64,000 nucleotides of DNA from Fervidobacterium thailandense. Its GTDB lineage: Bacteria > Thermotogota > Thermotogae > Thermotogales > Fervidobacteriaceae. The notes beneath the pieces were generated by a model. That model saw nothing but the letters and a program-made list of their open reading frames with translations. It had not been told where the DNA came from and made no database searches. Both the position numbers and the translations under genes were made by a program. The stretch covers positions 34,864-98,863 of the forward strand of contig NZ_LWAF01000006.1 in assembly GCF_001719065.1 (NCBI RefSeq), in the 5' to 3' direction. Positions 24,269-33,906 of the stretch are shown here, in pieces; position 1 is the first letter of the stretch; each line of letters starts with the position of its first letter.

Positions 24269-27088
24269 TCAATCGACCCTCGCTTTCGCTTTACTTAGAG
24301 AATTTATCAGCGATTCAACATCGAGAAAGAACATGTACGCGTTCTCTCGCTCGTTGAATAGGTAGGTTTCACTCAGCTTTTCAAAATGACCGGCCTTGAA
24401 CTGAACCACAAGTCCAACGTCGCTGATCTTAGCCTTCGAAACTCCAAGGTTCCACAAGTAGACACGCAACCGTGCCATGTTGAGTAAGTTACGCACACTT
24501 TCAGGTAATCGGCCAAACCTATCCTCGAGCTCTTCCTCGATGTTATCGATTTCTTCAAAAGTTGTCGCCGATGCGATCCTTCTGTAGAAACGCATGCGCT
24601 CGAACGGGTTGTACACATAAAACTCCGGGATTACGATGCTTCCCACAATACCTTCGATCTCCGTATCAACCCTACTAACGACCTGGCCCGTGTACTCCGT
24701 TATCGCATCGTTCAGCATCTCAAGATAATAGTTTAGCCCAACATCGTTGATAAACCCGTGTTGCTCAACTCCGAAAATTGCACCAATACCTCGAATTTCC
24801 ATATCCCTCAGTGCGATTTTCATCCCACTGCCCGGTCCAACGTACGCCTTAATTGCGTAAAGTCTTTCCAGAACCTTATCACTCACATGCTTTGGATGGA
24901 AGAAATACGCGAACGCAATTTTATCACTTCGCCCCACACGGCCACGGAGTTGGTACAACTGTGCCAAGCCGTATCGGTGTGCATCGTCGACGATGATCGT
25001 GTTTGCGTTGGGTACGTCCACACCGTTCTCAATTATCGTTGTACATAACAGAACATCGACTTTTCCGTGGAAGAATGCTTCAATAGCCTTTTTGAACTCA
25101 CTTTTCGGTTGTTGACCGTGTATCACCGCGATGGTCACGTCCGGGACAATTTCTTTTAGACGTTCGAACACATCGTAGAGTGTGTTAACCCTGTTGTGAA
25201 CGTATATTACCTGCCCGCCTCTATTAACTTCGCGCATTATTGCGAGTCTTACTATCCGCTCATCAAACGGCCCAATGTGCACCTGGACCTCTTTCCTTCC
25301 GAACGGTGGGGTCTTTATTTCCGACAGGTCCTTCAAACTCGAGATGGCCATGTGTAAGGTTCTCGGTATCGGTGTGGCACTCATGCTCAGTACATTTACG
25401 TTCGCCCGGAGCTTCTTGAAGTGTTCTTTTTGTTCCACACCGAATTTCTGTTCCTCGTCGATAACGACCAAACCGAGATCAAAGAATCTAACGTCGTTAA
25501 ACACGCTATGGGTTCCTACAAGCACATCGATCGTGCCCGATTTGACACCCTTGATAATCTCTTCGCGTTCTTTCTTAGTTGAATATCTACTTAATAGAGC
25601 AACGCGTATTCCGAAGTCCTTGAAACGTTCGTTCAACGTTTCGAAATGCTGCTTGGCAAGTACCGTTGTTGGTGCCACGAGTACAGCTTGCTTTCCCGAA
25701 ACGACCGTTCTGAATATTGCCCTGATTGCAACCTCCGTCTTCCCGTACCCAGCATCACCAACCAGCAATCGGTCCATCGGCTTTTCGCTCGCCAGATCTT
25801 CGAGCACATCATTTATAGCTTGTAGCTGATCCGGTGTCTCAACATACGGGAAGGTCTGTGCAAAACTTTGCTCAAGTTCCGGATCACCTTCGAGAATAAC
25901 GCCTTTTATCGAACTTCGAATGTGTTGTAACATCACCAACTCGCGAACGATGGTTTCCAGGTTCTTCTTAACCCGTTGAACTCGCTTTGACCAAGTGTTC
26001 CGTTTAAGATTATCAAGCTTTACTCCAGCATCGTCACCTATGTACTTATCGACCAAATCCACGCGTTCGATTGGAACGTAAAGAACAGCATCTGCAAATT
26101 GAAGGACCATGAATTCCCTGATAGCACCGTTCGTCTCAACCTTCCGAATCTCGAGAAATTTCGCAATTCCGTACTTCTTGTGGACAACTATATCCCCTGG
26201 CTGTAGCTCATCCTCGCTCAGAACCGGCGCAACAACTTCCTCGAAAGAAGAAGGTTCCTCTCTTTTCACCGTCCTGGAAACGAGCGTACCTTCGTAATTT
26301 TTTGCAACGTTGAGGATTTTTTCCGGTTCGAATATTGCGTATTTTCTGTAGACATTCCTCAGTTCATCCGAGGGAATTGACAAGCGCAACTCTCTCTCAA
26401 ACGAGGAAAAATGATCAATAACTGATTTTCTATCGACGATGAAAAACTCTACGTTGTAGTCCAATATTGTTCCATCAACATATTTTCCGGTGAATTGTTC
26501 ATCAACAGGTTCGATCTCAGCTGTTGTGTCATGAAGAACAAACTCTCGGGCTGGAAGGATGAGGGCACGTTCCAACCGCTCCACACTTCTTTGCGTTGCA
26601 AGATCGAACCTTCTTATCTCTTCAACGATGTTATCGTAAAGTTCTACCCTCGTCGGCACACCGTCCGGTCCCACAAAATCGATTATTTCACCGCGTATCG
26701 AGAACGTGCCACCTTCCCGAACGTTGAACACCCTTTCATAGCCGTAACGAATGAAAAGCTCCTCGGGATTTTCCAACACATCACCAGGCTTCAGCTCCAC
26801 GATCGTCTTGCTGAGTTGTTCTGGTCGCATCACGTAATGCAACAACGCTCGGAGTGTAGCAACACCCCGGAGTTGACCTTTTAAGGCTTGGTAAAGTGCA
26901 AAGATACGTCGCGAGCGTACATGCCAGGACGGACGGATGTTCTCCGTTGGTAAAACATCGTAGTCAGGTATGTAAAAGAAACCTTCCAGGTTTGCTTCCT
27001 TCTCCGTTGGGACTATAAGGATAACGTTTCTATCCTTGGGTAAATCAGCGAGTAGCCCAACCATCTTCGCTCTGAATCCACCTTCCAC
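24269..27088 (-). CDS. mfd: Transcription-repair coupling factor
   Basis: Mfd removes stalled RNA polymerase and recruits UvrA. The protein has a UvrB-like N-part, the RNA-polymerase-interaction domain (LQPGDIVVHKKYGIAKFL near residue 295), and helicase motifs: GDAGYGKTE (Walker A), DEEQKFGV (DEEQ box), SMSATPIPRT and QLRGRVGRS. The TRG and C-terminal domain follow. At 939 residues it is shorter than the roughly 1150-residue enterobacterial or Bacillus forms; the missing part is in the N-terminus. The GTG at 27088 has a weak ribosome site and an in-frame stop five codons upstream, so the start is uncertain. Confidence 0.93.
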   Translation of the reverse strand: MEGGFRAKMVGLLADLPKDRNVILIVPTEKEANLEGFFYIPDYDVLPTENIRPSWHVRSRRIFALYQALKGQLRGVATLRALLHYVMRPEQLSKTIVELKPGDVLENPEELFIRYGYERVFNVREGGTFSIRGEIIDFVGPDGVPTRVELYDNIVEEIRRFDLATQRSVERLERALILPAREFVLHDTTAEIEPVDEQFTGKYVDGTILDYNVEFFIVDRKSVIDHFSSFERELRLSIPSDELRNVYRKYAIFEPEKILNVAKNYEGTLVSRTVKREEPSSFEEVVAPVLSEDELQPGDIVVHKKYGIAKFLEIRKVETNGAIREFMVLQFADAVLYVPIERVDLVDKYIGDDAGVKLDNLKRNTWSKRVQRVKKNLETIVRELVMLQHIRSSIKGVILEGDPELEQSFAQTFPYVETPDQLQAINDVLEDLASEKPMDRLLVGDAGYGKTEVAIRAIFRTVVSGKQAVLVAPTTVLAKQHFETLNERFKDFGIRVALLSRYSTKKEREEIIKGVKSGTIDVLVGTHSVFNDVRFFDLGLVVIDEEQKFGVEQKEHFKKLRANVNVLSMSATPIPRTLHMAISSLKDLSEIKTPPFGRKEVQVHIGPFDERIVRLAIMREVNRGGQVIYVHNRVNTLYDVFERLKEIVPDVTIAVIHGQQPKSEFKKAIEAFFHGKVDVLLCTTIIENGVDVPNANTIIVDDAHRYGLAQLYQLRGRVGRSDKIAFAYFFHPKHVSDKVLERLYAIKAYVGPGSGMKIALRDMEIRGIGAIFGVEQHGFINDVGLNYYLEMLNDAITEYTGQVVSRVDTEIEGIVGSIVIPEFYVYNPFERMRFYRRIASATTFEEIDNIEEELEDRFGRLPESVRNLLNMARLRVYLWNLGVSKAKISDVGLVVQFKAGHFEKLSETYLFNERENAYMFFLDVESLINSLSKAKARVD

Positions 27089-27124
27089 GCCACCGAAAAA
27101 TTTTCAGAAATGTACTTCTCTTAA

Positions 27125-28393
27125 CTAAATCTGAATTGGTTCGCGGAAATCCATACCAGCGATGGCCTGTGCTTTGTCAGGATACATGAACGTATAAATG
27201 TCGCTGGCTAAAAGATCCTTTTGAAGTTGCCATCTGAAAAGTTCCGGATTTATTCGGAAGTTCCTCTTTCCCTCTTCGGTTTTCTTTAAGGCTTCCTGAA
27301 TAACGTGCTCAGCAAGTGATGGTGTTGATAGTATCGGAATTGTGGCCTTTTTCTTAATTTCCCTCAGTATCTCCCTACCGCGATTTGTAAAGCCCAGTAA
27401 TCTCAGGTACTGGGGTCCGTACTTGTTCGATTCCTCAATCATTCCCTTTTCAAAACCGAACAATGCGTGCAATATGGCCCTGCGAATCCTTGAATAAGTG
27501 AACCTCTTGGCTTTAACAAGCTCGACGAACTGCTGTAAATCCCCGGTAGCTCTGGCAGCCTCGTAGAACCTTAAATCAAGTCCTTCATTGAAACTGTAGA
27601 TTCTCTCAAAATCCGCTCTACTCATCTTCCGGAATATGGGGATGACGAAGGATAAGTCCCTCCAGAAAACCGGTCCCCTGCCGGCATCAAACTCGCGCTT
27701 CAGAATCTCGTAGGTTACCGCTGGCATTGCCTCCCCGCTCTCGTCGAATTTTCCCTCGCGAATTGCCTTTCTTATGGCGCTGGCCGATGAGAATTTCCCT
27801 CGAAAGGTCTCGTCGTTGTCATCAGCTCCTACTCGTCTTATTACATGCGGTTGTATGTTACTCCCGTAGTGAATCAATGACTTGATGTATTCGATACCGA
27901 GAATATCGTTGGATTTCGAGAGCTTCTCAACTTCCGAACTTAAAACATCCATGAGCGCGTATTTCCGCGCGTTCGGGTACGAATATCCCATCTTAAGATG
28001 AACCCTAAACGCTCGCTTAAACTCCGGAGTTTGGTGAGTCAAAAGCCGAGCTACCTTCTGCAGAAATTCCAAATCGCCGCTCTCGCTACCAAAAACGATA
28101 TCGGTTACGACGCTTGTTTTATGGAGCACACCAACCGAACCAAGCGCGAACCCGCCGGCGTCTTGAACTGCGTAAACGGTCGGTAACTCGAACACCACAT
28201 CGATTCCCATCCTAAGGGCGATCTCAGTGCGTGCGAATTTGTTGACTATCGCCGGTTCTCCTCTCTGGCAGAAATTTCCACTCATGACCGCTATAACGTA
28301 ATTCGGTTTAACCAGTTCTATGGCTTCCCTTAAATGGTGCAGGTGACCATAGTGAAACGGGTTATATTCAACCACCACACCGAGTACGCGCAT
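27125..28393 (-). CDS. tmcAL: tRNA(Met) cytidine acetate ligase
   Basis: TmcAL acetylates the wobble C34 of elongator tRNA-Met using acetate and ATP. The 422-residue protein opens with the nucleotidyltransferase-like VVEYNPFHYGHLHHL (H-x-G-H type) and has SGNFCQRGEPAIVNKFART near 39-57 and DVVFELPTVYAVQDAGGFA, all hallmark blocks of this family (formerly YlbM/DUF795). Length is normal. GGGAGGATAACGG precedes the ATG. It is the first gene of the run tmcAL-mfd-YlqG-like-FlhB-like-Nudix-ispE. Confidence 0.93.
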   Translation of the reverse strand: MRVLGVVVEYNPFHYGHLHHLREAIELVKPNYVIAVMSGNFCQRGEPAIVNKFARTEIALRMGIDVVFELPTVYAVQDAGGFALGSVGVLHKTSVVTDIVFGSESGDLEFLQKVARLLTHQTPEFKRAFRVHLKMGYSYPNARKYALMDVLSSEVEKLSKSNDILGIEYIKSLIHYGSNIQPHVIRRVGADDNDETFRGKFSSASAIRKAIREGKFDESGEAMPAVTYEILKREFDAGRGPVFWRDLSFVIPIFRKMSRADFERIYSFNEGLDLRFYEAARATGDLQQFVELVKAKRFTYSRIRRAILHALFGFEKGMIEESNKYGPQYLRLLGFTNRGREILREIKKKATIPILSTPSLAEHVIQEALKKTEEGKRNFRINPELFRWQLQKDLLASDIYTFMYPDKAQAIAGMDFREPIQI

Positions 28394-28457
28394 CCGTTAT
28401 CCTCCCAGCGATTGAATTTTAACTGTCTTTACAGAGGAGCACCGTTTTTATGCGCTA

Positions 28458-28486
28458 TTCAATTATAACATAGCTCATGGTATACT
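28458..28486 (+). promoter_or_regulatory. Promoter of the TIGR00725-like gene
   Basis: TTCAAT at 28458-28463 and TATACT at 28481-28486 have a 17-base spacer, with a TG one base before the -10 (extended -10). Confidence 0.65.
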
Positions 28487-28582
28487 TCTATTAGCCGCAA
28501 CGTTCTTAGCAAGAACGGAGAACCGGGTAAACTTTTCCGAACTTTGAGTTTTGCAAGCGATGAGCCGTGGAGGGATACTTCG

Positions 28583-29113
28583 ATGCGAAGAATAACTGTT
28601 GCTGTGGTAGGTTATTCCGGAGACGTGAACGAGGAACCTGTTAAGTCCTTAGTACATTTGTGCGTTGAACTGGGAAGAGAACTTGGTAAAAGGTACACCG
28701 TCTTCACCGGTGGTCGAAACGGTGTTATGGAACTTGTTGCAAAAGGTGTTAGGGAAGTGGGAGGGATATGCGTAGGTATCCTTCCGTGGGATGGGAGTGA
28801 TGCGAACGAATACAACTCTGTGGTTGTCGCCACCGGGCTTGATTTCCAGATGCGCTCGTTCATAATGATAAAGAGCGTGGATTTCGTCATTTCAGTAGGT
28901 GGTGAAATTGGAACAGCAATAGAGATTCTCGCCGCGTACGCGAACATGAAGCCAGTAATCCTGTTGAGAAACACCGGAGGTTGGACGGATCGAATCGTTA
29001 ACGTACTTATCGATGGGCTGTATCTTGATAACAGAAAGTTGTCCCCCGTTTTACAGGCCTACACCGTCGAGGAGGTAATTAGAACTATCGAAAGACTATC
29101 AGGTTCGAGGTGA
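28583..29113 (+). CDS. LOG-like Rossmann-fold protein (TIGR00725 type)
   Basis: The 176-residue protein has the nucleotide-binding opening VAVVGYSGD and the motif FTGGRNGVMELVAKGVREVGG (GGRxGVM), then ISVGGEIGTAIEILAAY (the GG-x-GT block). These are marks of the lysine-decarboxylase-like/LOG superfamily, and the short form fits TIGR00725. LOG enzymes cleave nucleotide 5'-monophosphates to bases, but this subgroup is not proven to do so. The ATG at 28583 follows GGAGGG by eight bases. It ends just before the EamA gene and probably shares its transcript. Confidence 0.82.
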   Translation: MRRITVAVVGYSGDVNEEPVKSLVHLCVELGRELGKRYTVFTGGRNGVMELVAKGVREVGGICVGILPWDGSDANEYNSVVVATGLDFQMRSFIMIKSVDFVISVGGEIGTAIEILAAYANMKPVILLRNTGGWTDRIVNVLIDGLYLDNRKLSPVLQAYTVEEVIRTIERLSGSR

Positions 29114-29121
29114 GACTTGAG

Positions 29122-29976
29122 ATGCTGAAGTACGTCCCCGTGACACTTGTGACAATCATCTGGGGAGTCTCCTTCATCGCGACGAAGATTGTTGTTTCAA
29201 CCTTTCCTCCTTATCCAGCGGCGTTTTACAGATTCGTCATAGCACTGTTGGTACTTCTGCCACTCACAAAGAACAAATCAGCTTTGAAGAGTTTGAACGC
29301 CTTTTGGGCTGGTTTCTGGGGTGTGACAATGTACTTTGTTTTCGAAAATATGGCCCTTATCTACACAAACCCGACGAACGCAGCCATCATTGTCTCGAGT
29401 GCACCGATACTCTATGTCATCTTTACACATCTCATCCACAAACAGAAGACCACGCTGAATCAGTATCTTGGCTCCTTATTGGCTTTTACCGGCGTAGCAC
29501 TTGTCATCCTCAACGGTAGGTTGATGAAATTGAATCCCATTGGTGACATCCTTGCATTTGGTTCAGCCATGGCATGGGTACTTTACACACACTACATACT
29601 GAAAATGCCAAAACATGATGGTATAGATGAGGTATTCGCTATAACTTTCTGGGGGGTTGTTACTCTCATACCGTTTTCGATCTTTCAAGACCCAAAGTTT
29701 CAGTCTATGCTGAACCTCGCACCACAAGTGCTGATCGGACTTTTGTATTTAGGAGTCTTCTGCTCCGCGCTTGGGTATCTACTCTGGAATAAGTCCATTG
29801 CCCTCATAGGTGACAGACGAACGACAAATGCGATATACTTTATCCCCGTGGTAACAGTTCTATCCGAAAAATTGCTTCTTGGCACGCCGCTTTCGTTCTA
29901 CACCGTAACGGGTACTGCGTTGCTCATTGCCGGGTTGTTCATCTTTGAGAAAGACAATGTAAAAACGCAAAGATAG
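29122..29976 (+). CDS. EamA/DMT family transporter
   Basis: The 284-residue protein has ten TM helices in two EamA repeats of five (about 5-130 and 145-280). Family marks are IIWGVSFIATKIVV in helix 1, NPTNAAIIVSSAPI in helix 4, and AFGSAMAWVLYTHY opening the second half. These are exporters of metabolites or amino acids; the substrate is unknown. The ATG at 29122 has GAGGTGA eight bases upstream. It starts eight bases after the LOG-like stop. Confidence 0.9.
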   Translation: MLKYVPVTLVTIIWGVSFIATKIVVSTFPPYPAAFYRFVIALLVLLPLTKNKSALKSLNAFWAGFWGVTMYFVFENMALIYTNPTNAAIIVSSAPILYVIFTHLIHKQKTTLNQYLGSLLAFTGVALVILNGRLMKLNPIGDILAFGSAMAWVLYTHYILKMPKHDGIDEVFAITFWGVVTLIPFSIFQDPKFQSMLNLAPQVLIGLLYLGVFCSALGYLLWNKSIALIGDRRTTNAIYFIPVVTVLSEKLLLGTPLSFYTVTGTALLIAGLFIFEKDNVKTQR

Positions 29977-30001
29977 AGAATTATGAAAGGAGAGGATCAG
30001 T

Positions 30002-31012
30002 ATGGCAAAAAACGATCTTGGAATCGACCTGGGAACGGCGAACTTTGTCGTTTACCAGCAGGGCAAAGGCATCGTCCTGAACGAACCTTCGGTAGTGGCA
30101 ATCGAACGGAGAACTGGAAAAATATTGGCCATCGGTAACGAAGCCAAGGAAATGTTCGGGAAAACCCCGGAGGACAAAATAATCGCAGCTAAGCCTATGA
30201 AAGACGGAGTTATAGCGGATTACACAATTATCTCGGAAGTCCTCAAGTACTTTATGAAAAAACTCAACCGCGGGCTTTTCTTCAAATGCAACATGGTCAT
30301 CGGAATTCCCACTAAAACAACGAGTGTGGAACAACGTGCTGTCTACGATGCCGCGTTGAAAGCTGGTGCGAAAAGGGTACACGTTGTGCTCGAACCTATA
30401 GCTGCCGCCATCGGTATCGGATTGGACGTTATGAAACCTGTTGGCAACATGATTGTCGATATTGGTGGTGGAACGTCCGACATCGCGGTCATCAGTCTGG
30501 GTGGTATCGTCGTTGGAGATTCCATTAAGCTCGCAGGTAACGCTTTTGACGAGGCGATTGTAAAAGGCGTGCGCAGGACGTTTGGACTGATTATCGGGGA
30601 CAACACAGCCGAGGAGATAAAAATCAAGGTAGGAAAAATACATCCGGAGGTAGAAGACTTACAATTGGAGATACGAGGTCGCGATGCGATAACAGGTTTG
30701 CCGAGAACCGAGGTCATTACCTCCACAGATGTTTACCGGATGATCAAACCCGTTTTCGAAAACATCATTGCCAGGATCAAGCTTGTCCTTGAAAAGACAC
30801 CTCCTGAGCTGTCGGCCGATATAGTCGAACACGGAATCGTGTTGACGGGTGGAGGAGCGTTACTCAGAGGAATTGATAGAGCAATCGAAGAAGAAATAGG
30901 TGTGCCATGTCGAATAGCTGATGAGCCCTTAATGTGTGTTGCAAAAGGAACTGGAATTCTACTGGAAGACGAGAAGTTGCTCAACCACGTGGCCGTCGCG
31001 TATGAGAAATAG
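30002..31012 (+). CDS. mreB: Rod-shape determining protein MreB
   Basis: The 336-residue actin-like ATPase shows all phosphate loops: GIDLGTANFVVY (phosphate 1) at 7-18, IVDIGGGTSDIAVIS (phosphate 2) near 155, and VLTGGGALLRGID near 280 (adenosine motif). It forms antiparallel filaments on the inner membrane that direct wall growth. GAAAGGAG precedes the ATG. It lies directly before flgF and flgG, an order also seen for mbl-flhO-flhP in Bacillus, so this copy may be Mbl-like. A separate mreBCD locus may exist elsewhere. Confidence 0.93.
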   Translation: MAKNDLGIDLGTANFVVYQQGKGIVLNEPSVVAIERRTGKILAIGNEAKEMFGKTPEDKIIAAKPMKDGVIADYTIISEVLKYFMKKLNRGLFFKCNMVIGIPTKTTSVEQRAVYDAALKAGAKRVHVVLEPIAAAIGIGLDVMKPVGNMIVDIGGGTSDIAVISLGGIVVGDSIKLAGNAFDEAIVKGVRRTFGLIIGDNTAEEIKIKVGKIHPEVEDLQLEIRGRDAITGLPRTEVITSTDVYRMIKPVFENIIARIKLVLEKTPPELSADIVEHGIVLTGGGALLRGIDRAIEEEIGVPCRIADEPLMCVAKGTGILLEDEKLLNHVAVAYEK

Positions 31013-31039
31013 TCCAAACCGACCGCGAGAGGTGTTTCG

Positions 31040-31786
31040 ATGTACAGAGGCGTTTACACGGCAGCTATGGGAATGCTCGTTGATTTGACAAAAATCGACA
31101 CAATTTCAAACAACTTAGCTAACGTCGAAACCAACGGTTACAAAACGGATACACCAGCTTTCAGAACTTACTTAGAGCGTGAGATTCTCCGACTTAAACC
31201 GGAACCGGAAAATAGACGGCTCGAAGTAAAACGTATTGGAAGACTCGAGCAAGCCATCGTCTTGGATGAAGTAAGGACGGTTTTTGACCAGGGAACGATC
31301 GAATTCACTGGTGTACCGACGCATTTTGCTATCTCCGGTGAAGGATTTTTCGCTGTAAGACGAGGTGGCGAGATTCTTTACACCAGGAACGGCGAGTTTC
31401 TCGTTGACCAAAATAGGAGACTTGTCACATCGCAAGGTCACGCCGTGTTGGATGTGAACGGCAACGAAATAATCTTTCCAGAAAATGCCTATGTGGATGG
31501 AAACGGTGATATTCGCGACGCAAACGGAAACTTTATTGCGCGCATCGCGGTGTACAACCTCGAAAATCCAAGAAAGATAGGCGATACATTTTTCACAGGT
31601 ACACAAGTCCAAGCCGGTGAGTTTAGGATTCTTCAAGGATACATAGAAAAATCGAATGTGAATGCTGTTCGTGAAATGGTTAGGTTGATAGATGCTCACA
31701 GGCATTACGAAGCGACTTCTAAAGCCATAGTTGTTCATGACGAACTTCTGAATAAAATCATCAACAATGTTGGTGCTCTTAGATAG
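31040..31786 (+). CDS. flgF: Flagellar basal-body rod protein FlgF-like
   Basis: The 248-residue protein has the axial-family N-terminus (YTAAMGMLVDLTKIDTISNN then LANVETNGYKT) and the matching C-terminal helix NVNAVREMVRLIDAHRHYE. The central FAISGEGFFAVRRGGEILYT block is the rod/hook fold. It is the shorter of two tandem rod genes and precedes the clear flgG, so FlgF (FlhO-like) fits best. It is secreted through the flagellar export gate without a cleaved signal. GAGAGGTG lies seven bases before the ATG. Confidence 0.9.
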   Translation: MYRGVYTAAMGMLVDLTKIDTISNNLANVETNGYKTDTPAFRTYLEREILRLKPEPENRRLEVKRIGRLEQAIVLDEVRTVFDQGTIEFTGVPTHFAISGEGFFAVRRGGEILYTRNGEFLVDQNRRLVTSQGHAVLDVNGNEIIFPENAYVDGNGDIRDANGNFIARIAVYNLENPRKIGDTFFTGTQVQAGEFRILQGYIEKSNVNAVREMVRLIDAHRHYEATSKAIVVHDELLNKIINNVGALR

Positions 31787-31800
31787 GAGGGACGGACCAT

Positions 31801-32586
31801 ATGATGAATAGCCTCTACACTGCAGCAACCGGTATGTGGGCTCAGCAATTCAAGATGGATACGGTGTCCAACAACATAGCGAACGTTGATACCGCTGGAT
31901 ACAAGAAAGTCAAGGCCGAATTCCAAGACCTTGTGTACAGCTATTCGAAAAATGCCGGCGCGGCAACGGCCCAGAATTCGACAACACCAACGGGAATATA
32001 CGTGGGACATGGTGTAAAATTGGCTGCAACAACGAGGATCTTTACGCAAGGTACGATTGAAAACACGGGTAACGCTCTGGATTTGGCGATTACCGGAGAT
32101 GGGTTTTTCCAGATTCAACTTCAGGATGGCCGAATTGCCTACACTCGTGATGGGCAATTCAAATTGGATAATCAGGGACGCGTTGTAACGGCAAACGGAT
32201 TACTTTTAGTTCCTCAGCTCACGGTGCCCGCTGATTCTGTGGCACTTACTGTTTCCCCCGATGGAATTGTTTCCGTAGAGATGGCCGACGGAACTGTTCA
32301 AGAACTCGGACGTATCACACTCGTAAGATTTGTTAACCCGGCAGGTTTGAAGGCCATAGGTGATAATCTCTTTGTAGCAACACCCGCAAGTGGTGAACCA
32401 GTCGAGGGAACCCCTGGTCAGGATGGTTTCGGTACTATTCTCCAAGGCTCTGTCGAAAAATCCAACGTTGACGTAGTCAAAGAAATGGTCGACATGATAA
32501 CAGCCATGAGGGCATACGAGTTCAATTCCAGGTCCATCATGACCGCCGATCAAATGCTCCAGACAGCCGCTAACTTGAGAAGATAG
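31801..32586 (+). CDS. flgG: Flagellar distal rod protein FlgG
   Basis: The 261-residue protein matches FlgG in length and in its opening YTAATGMWAQQFKMDTVSNN. The LDLAITGDGFFQI core and the C-terminal SNVDVVKEMVDMITAMRAYE follow, with NSRSIMTADQMLQTAANL at the end. It forms the distal rod of the flagellum. TAGGAGGG lies before a double ATG (31801 or 31804). It closes the mreB-flgF-flgG group and is followed by a hairpin at 32613. Confidence 0.94.
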   Translation: MMNSLYTAATGMWAQQFKMDTVSNNIANVDTAGYKKVKAEFQDLVYSYSKNAGAATAQNSTTPTGIYVGHGVKLAATTRIFTQGTIENTGNALDLAITGDGFFQIQLQDGRIAYTRDGQFKLDNQGRVVTANGLLLVPQLTVPADSVALTVSPDGIVSVEMADGTVQELGRITLVRFVNPAGLKAIGDNLFVATPASGEPVEGTPGQDGFGTILQGSVEKSNVDVVKEMVDMITAMRAYEFNSRSIMTADQMLQTAANLRR

Positions 32587-32612
32587 TAATAATCTGATGA
32601 GACTATAAAACA

Positions 32613-32640
32613 ATCCCCTCCCATGTGGGAGGGGATTTGT
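32613..32640. terminator. Hairpin between flgG and the DUF45 gene
   Basis: ATCCCCTCCCA and TGGGAGGGGAT make an eleven-pair stem with a tiny loop, followed by TTGTTTA on the plus strand. It sits between two converging genes. The U-run is short, so efficiency is uncertain. Confidence 0.65.
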
Positions 32641-32662
32641 TTATCCGATATCAACACCGTCG

Positions 32663-33388
32663 CTATATAAAGTACAGAGTATGCCCGTGTTTTCTCAACC
32701 AACTTCTTCTCTCCCGATAATCCGGGATTACTCGCTCCACTTTTTTCCAAAATTCTGCACTATGGTTTGGAATGATCAAGTGTGTTAGTTCGTGCACAAC
32801 GACATAGTCGATAACCTCCAACGGAGCCATCACCAACCTCCAATTGAAGCTCAAGTTCCGCTTTGACGAGCAAGAACCCCATCGAGTTTTTACATCCTTA
32901 ATAAACAGCCTATTGTAAGAGAATCCGTACCTTGATGCGTAGAAGTTAACGCGTTCGCGTAGCACTCTCTCAGCTGATGAGATGTAAAAATTTTTTAGGT
33001 ACGTGTTCAAAACCGTACGAAAGCTATTGTGTACAAAAAAGTCATTCTCAAACTTCAGTGGTACATCCTGATTCTCAACAAAGTGTACTTCGAAAAATTT
33101 CCCAAGATAAGGCAATTCATCCCCGTCAACCAAGTTTTGCAAATCTAAGGGTTTGAAGTCCTCTGGTAATTTCGCTTCGATCCAACGTTTTACACTTCGT
33201 AGCATTCTGACGATTTCCCGATCGTTCAACCCTCTGGGAATCCTTATCACAACGCAACCTGGAGGTTTTATCTCCACTGTACCGGATCGTCGGCTTGTTG
33301 TCACAACCCTTAATGAAAAGCCTTTCTGGGCTAAAAAGAGGCTAAGGGGTTGCACAATTTCCGTTTGAACTCTCGATACGATTACCAT
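32663..33388 (-). CDS. DUF45/YgjP-like zinc metallopeptidase
   Basis: The 241-residue protein ends with the zinc site VVVHELTHLIIPNHSAEFW (HExxH, with the third His eight residues on). It has the family marks KTRWGSCSSKRNLSFNWRLV before it and IKPPGCVVIRIPRGL in the N-terminal half. YgjP-like proteins are cytoplasmic putative peptidases, often placed near restriction-modification genes elsewhere; none are here. The start overlaps the nitroreductase stop by seven bases; the ATG at 33388 has GGGAGAG right before it. Confidence 0.88.
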   Translation of the reverse strand: MVIVSRVQTEIVQPLSLFLAQKGFSLRVVTTSRRSGTVEIKPPGCVVIRIPRGLNDREIVRMLRSVKRWIEAKLPEDFKPLDLQNLVDGDELPYLGKFFEVHFVENQDVPLKFENDFFVHNSFRTVLNTYLKNFYISSAERVLRERVNFYASRYGFSYNRLFIKDVKTRWGSCSSKRNLSFNWRLVMAPLEVIDYVVVHELTHLIIPNHSAEFWKKVERVIPDYRERRSWLRKHGHTLYFI

Positions 33389-33900
33389 CTCTCCCAATGT
33401 ATTTTTCTCTCCTCGACCTCGGTCAACTTGTGGGGCTCCTTCACCTCATCCGGATATCCCAGTCCTATTACGCACAACACATTGTAATTTTCCGGAATCC
33501 CGACCAACTTTTTAATTTCAAGATCAACAGCCCTCCCCTCGTGCGACCTGTTGTAAGCGTGTCCCCAGCAACTACCGAGTCCGTAATCGACGGCAAGTAG
33601 TTGGATGTAAGTGGCCACTATGGAAGCATCCTCTTGCCATGTGCTACTATCACTATTAGCGGCAACCACTATGCAAACTGGGGCTGTTTCGAGAAACGCA
33701 AACGCTCCCGGCCGAGTATCTTTGATCTTAGAAATCAGCTCTCTGTTGGTTACGAGCACTAATTCAACAGGACGCGAGTTCCGACCGCTTGGGGCCAAAA
33801 GTGCATATTTCACAATTTCGCTGAGAGTTTCTTTTTCAACCTGAACACTCTTGAACTTTCGTATACTACGTCTTTTCAAAATAACATCCCTGAATTCCAT
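33382..33900 (-). CDS. Nitroreductase family FMN oxidoreductase
   Basis: The 172-residue protein has the FMN-binding opening RRSIRKFKSVQV near 10-21, the SGRNSRPVELVLV block near 38-50, and the later LGSCWGHAYN segment near 108. Family members reduce nitroaromatics, flavins or quinones with NAD(P)H; short versions like this can also act on thiol or iodotyrosine-like substrates. AGGAGGTGAGCG precedes the ATG. It lies between the P-loop ATPase and the DUF45 peptidase, six bases from the former, so they may be co-transcribed. Confidence 0.88.
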   Translation of the reverse strand: MEFRDVILKRRSIRKFKSVQVEKETLSEIVKYALLAPSGRNSRPVELVLVTNRELISKIKDTRPGAFAFLETAPVCIVVAANSDSSTWQEDASIVATYIQLLAVDYGLGSCWGHAYNRSHEGRAVDLEIKKLVGIPENYNVLCVIGLGYPDEVKEPHKLTEVEERKIHWERW

Positions 33901-33906
33901 GGACGC

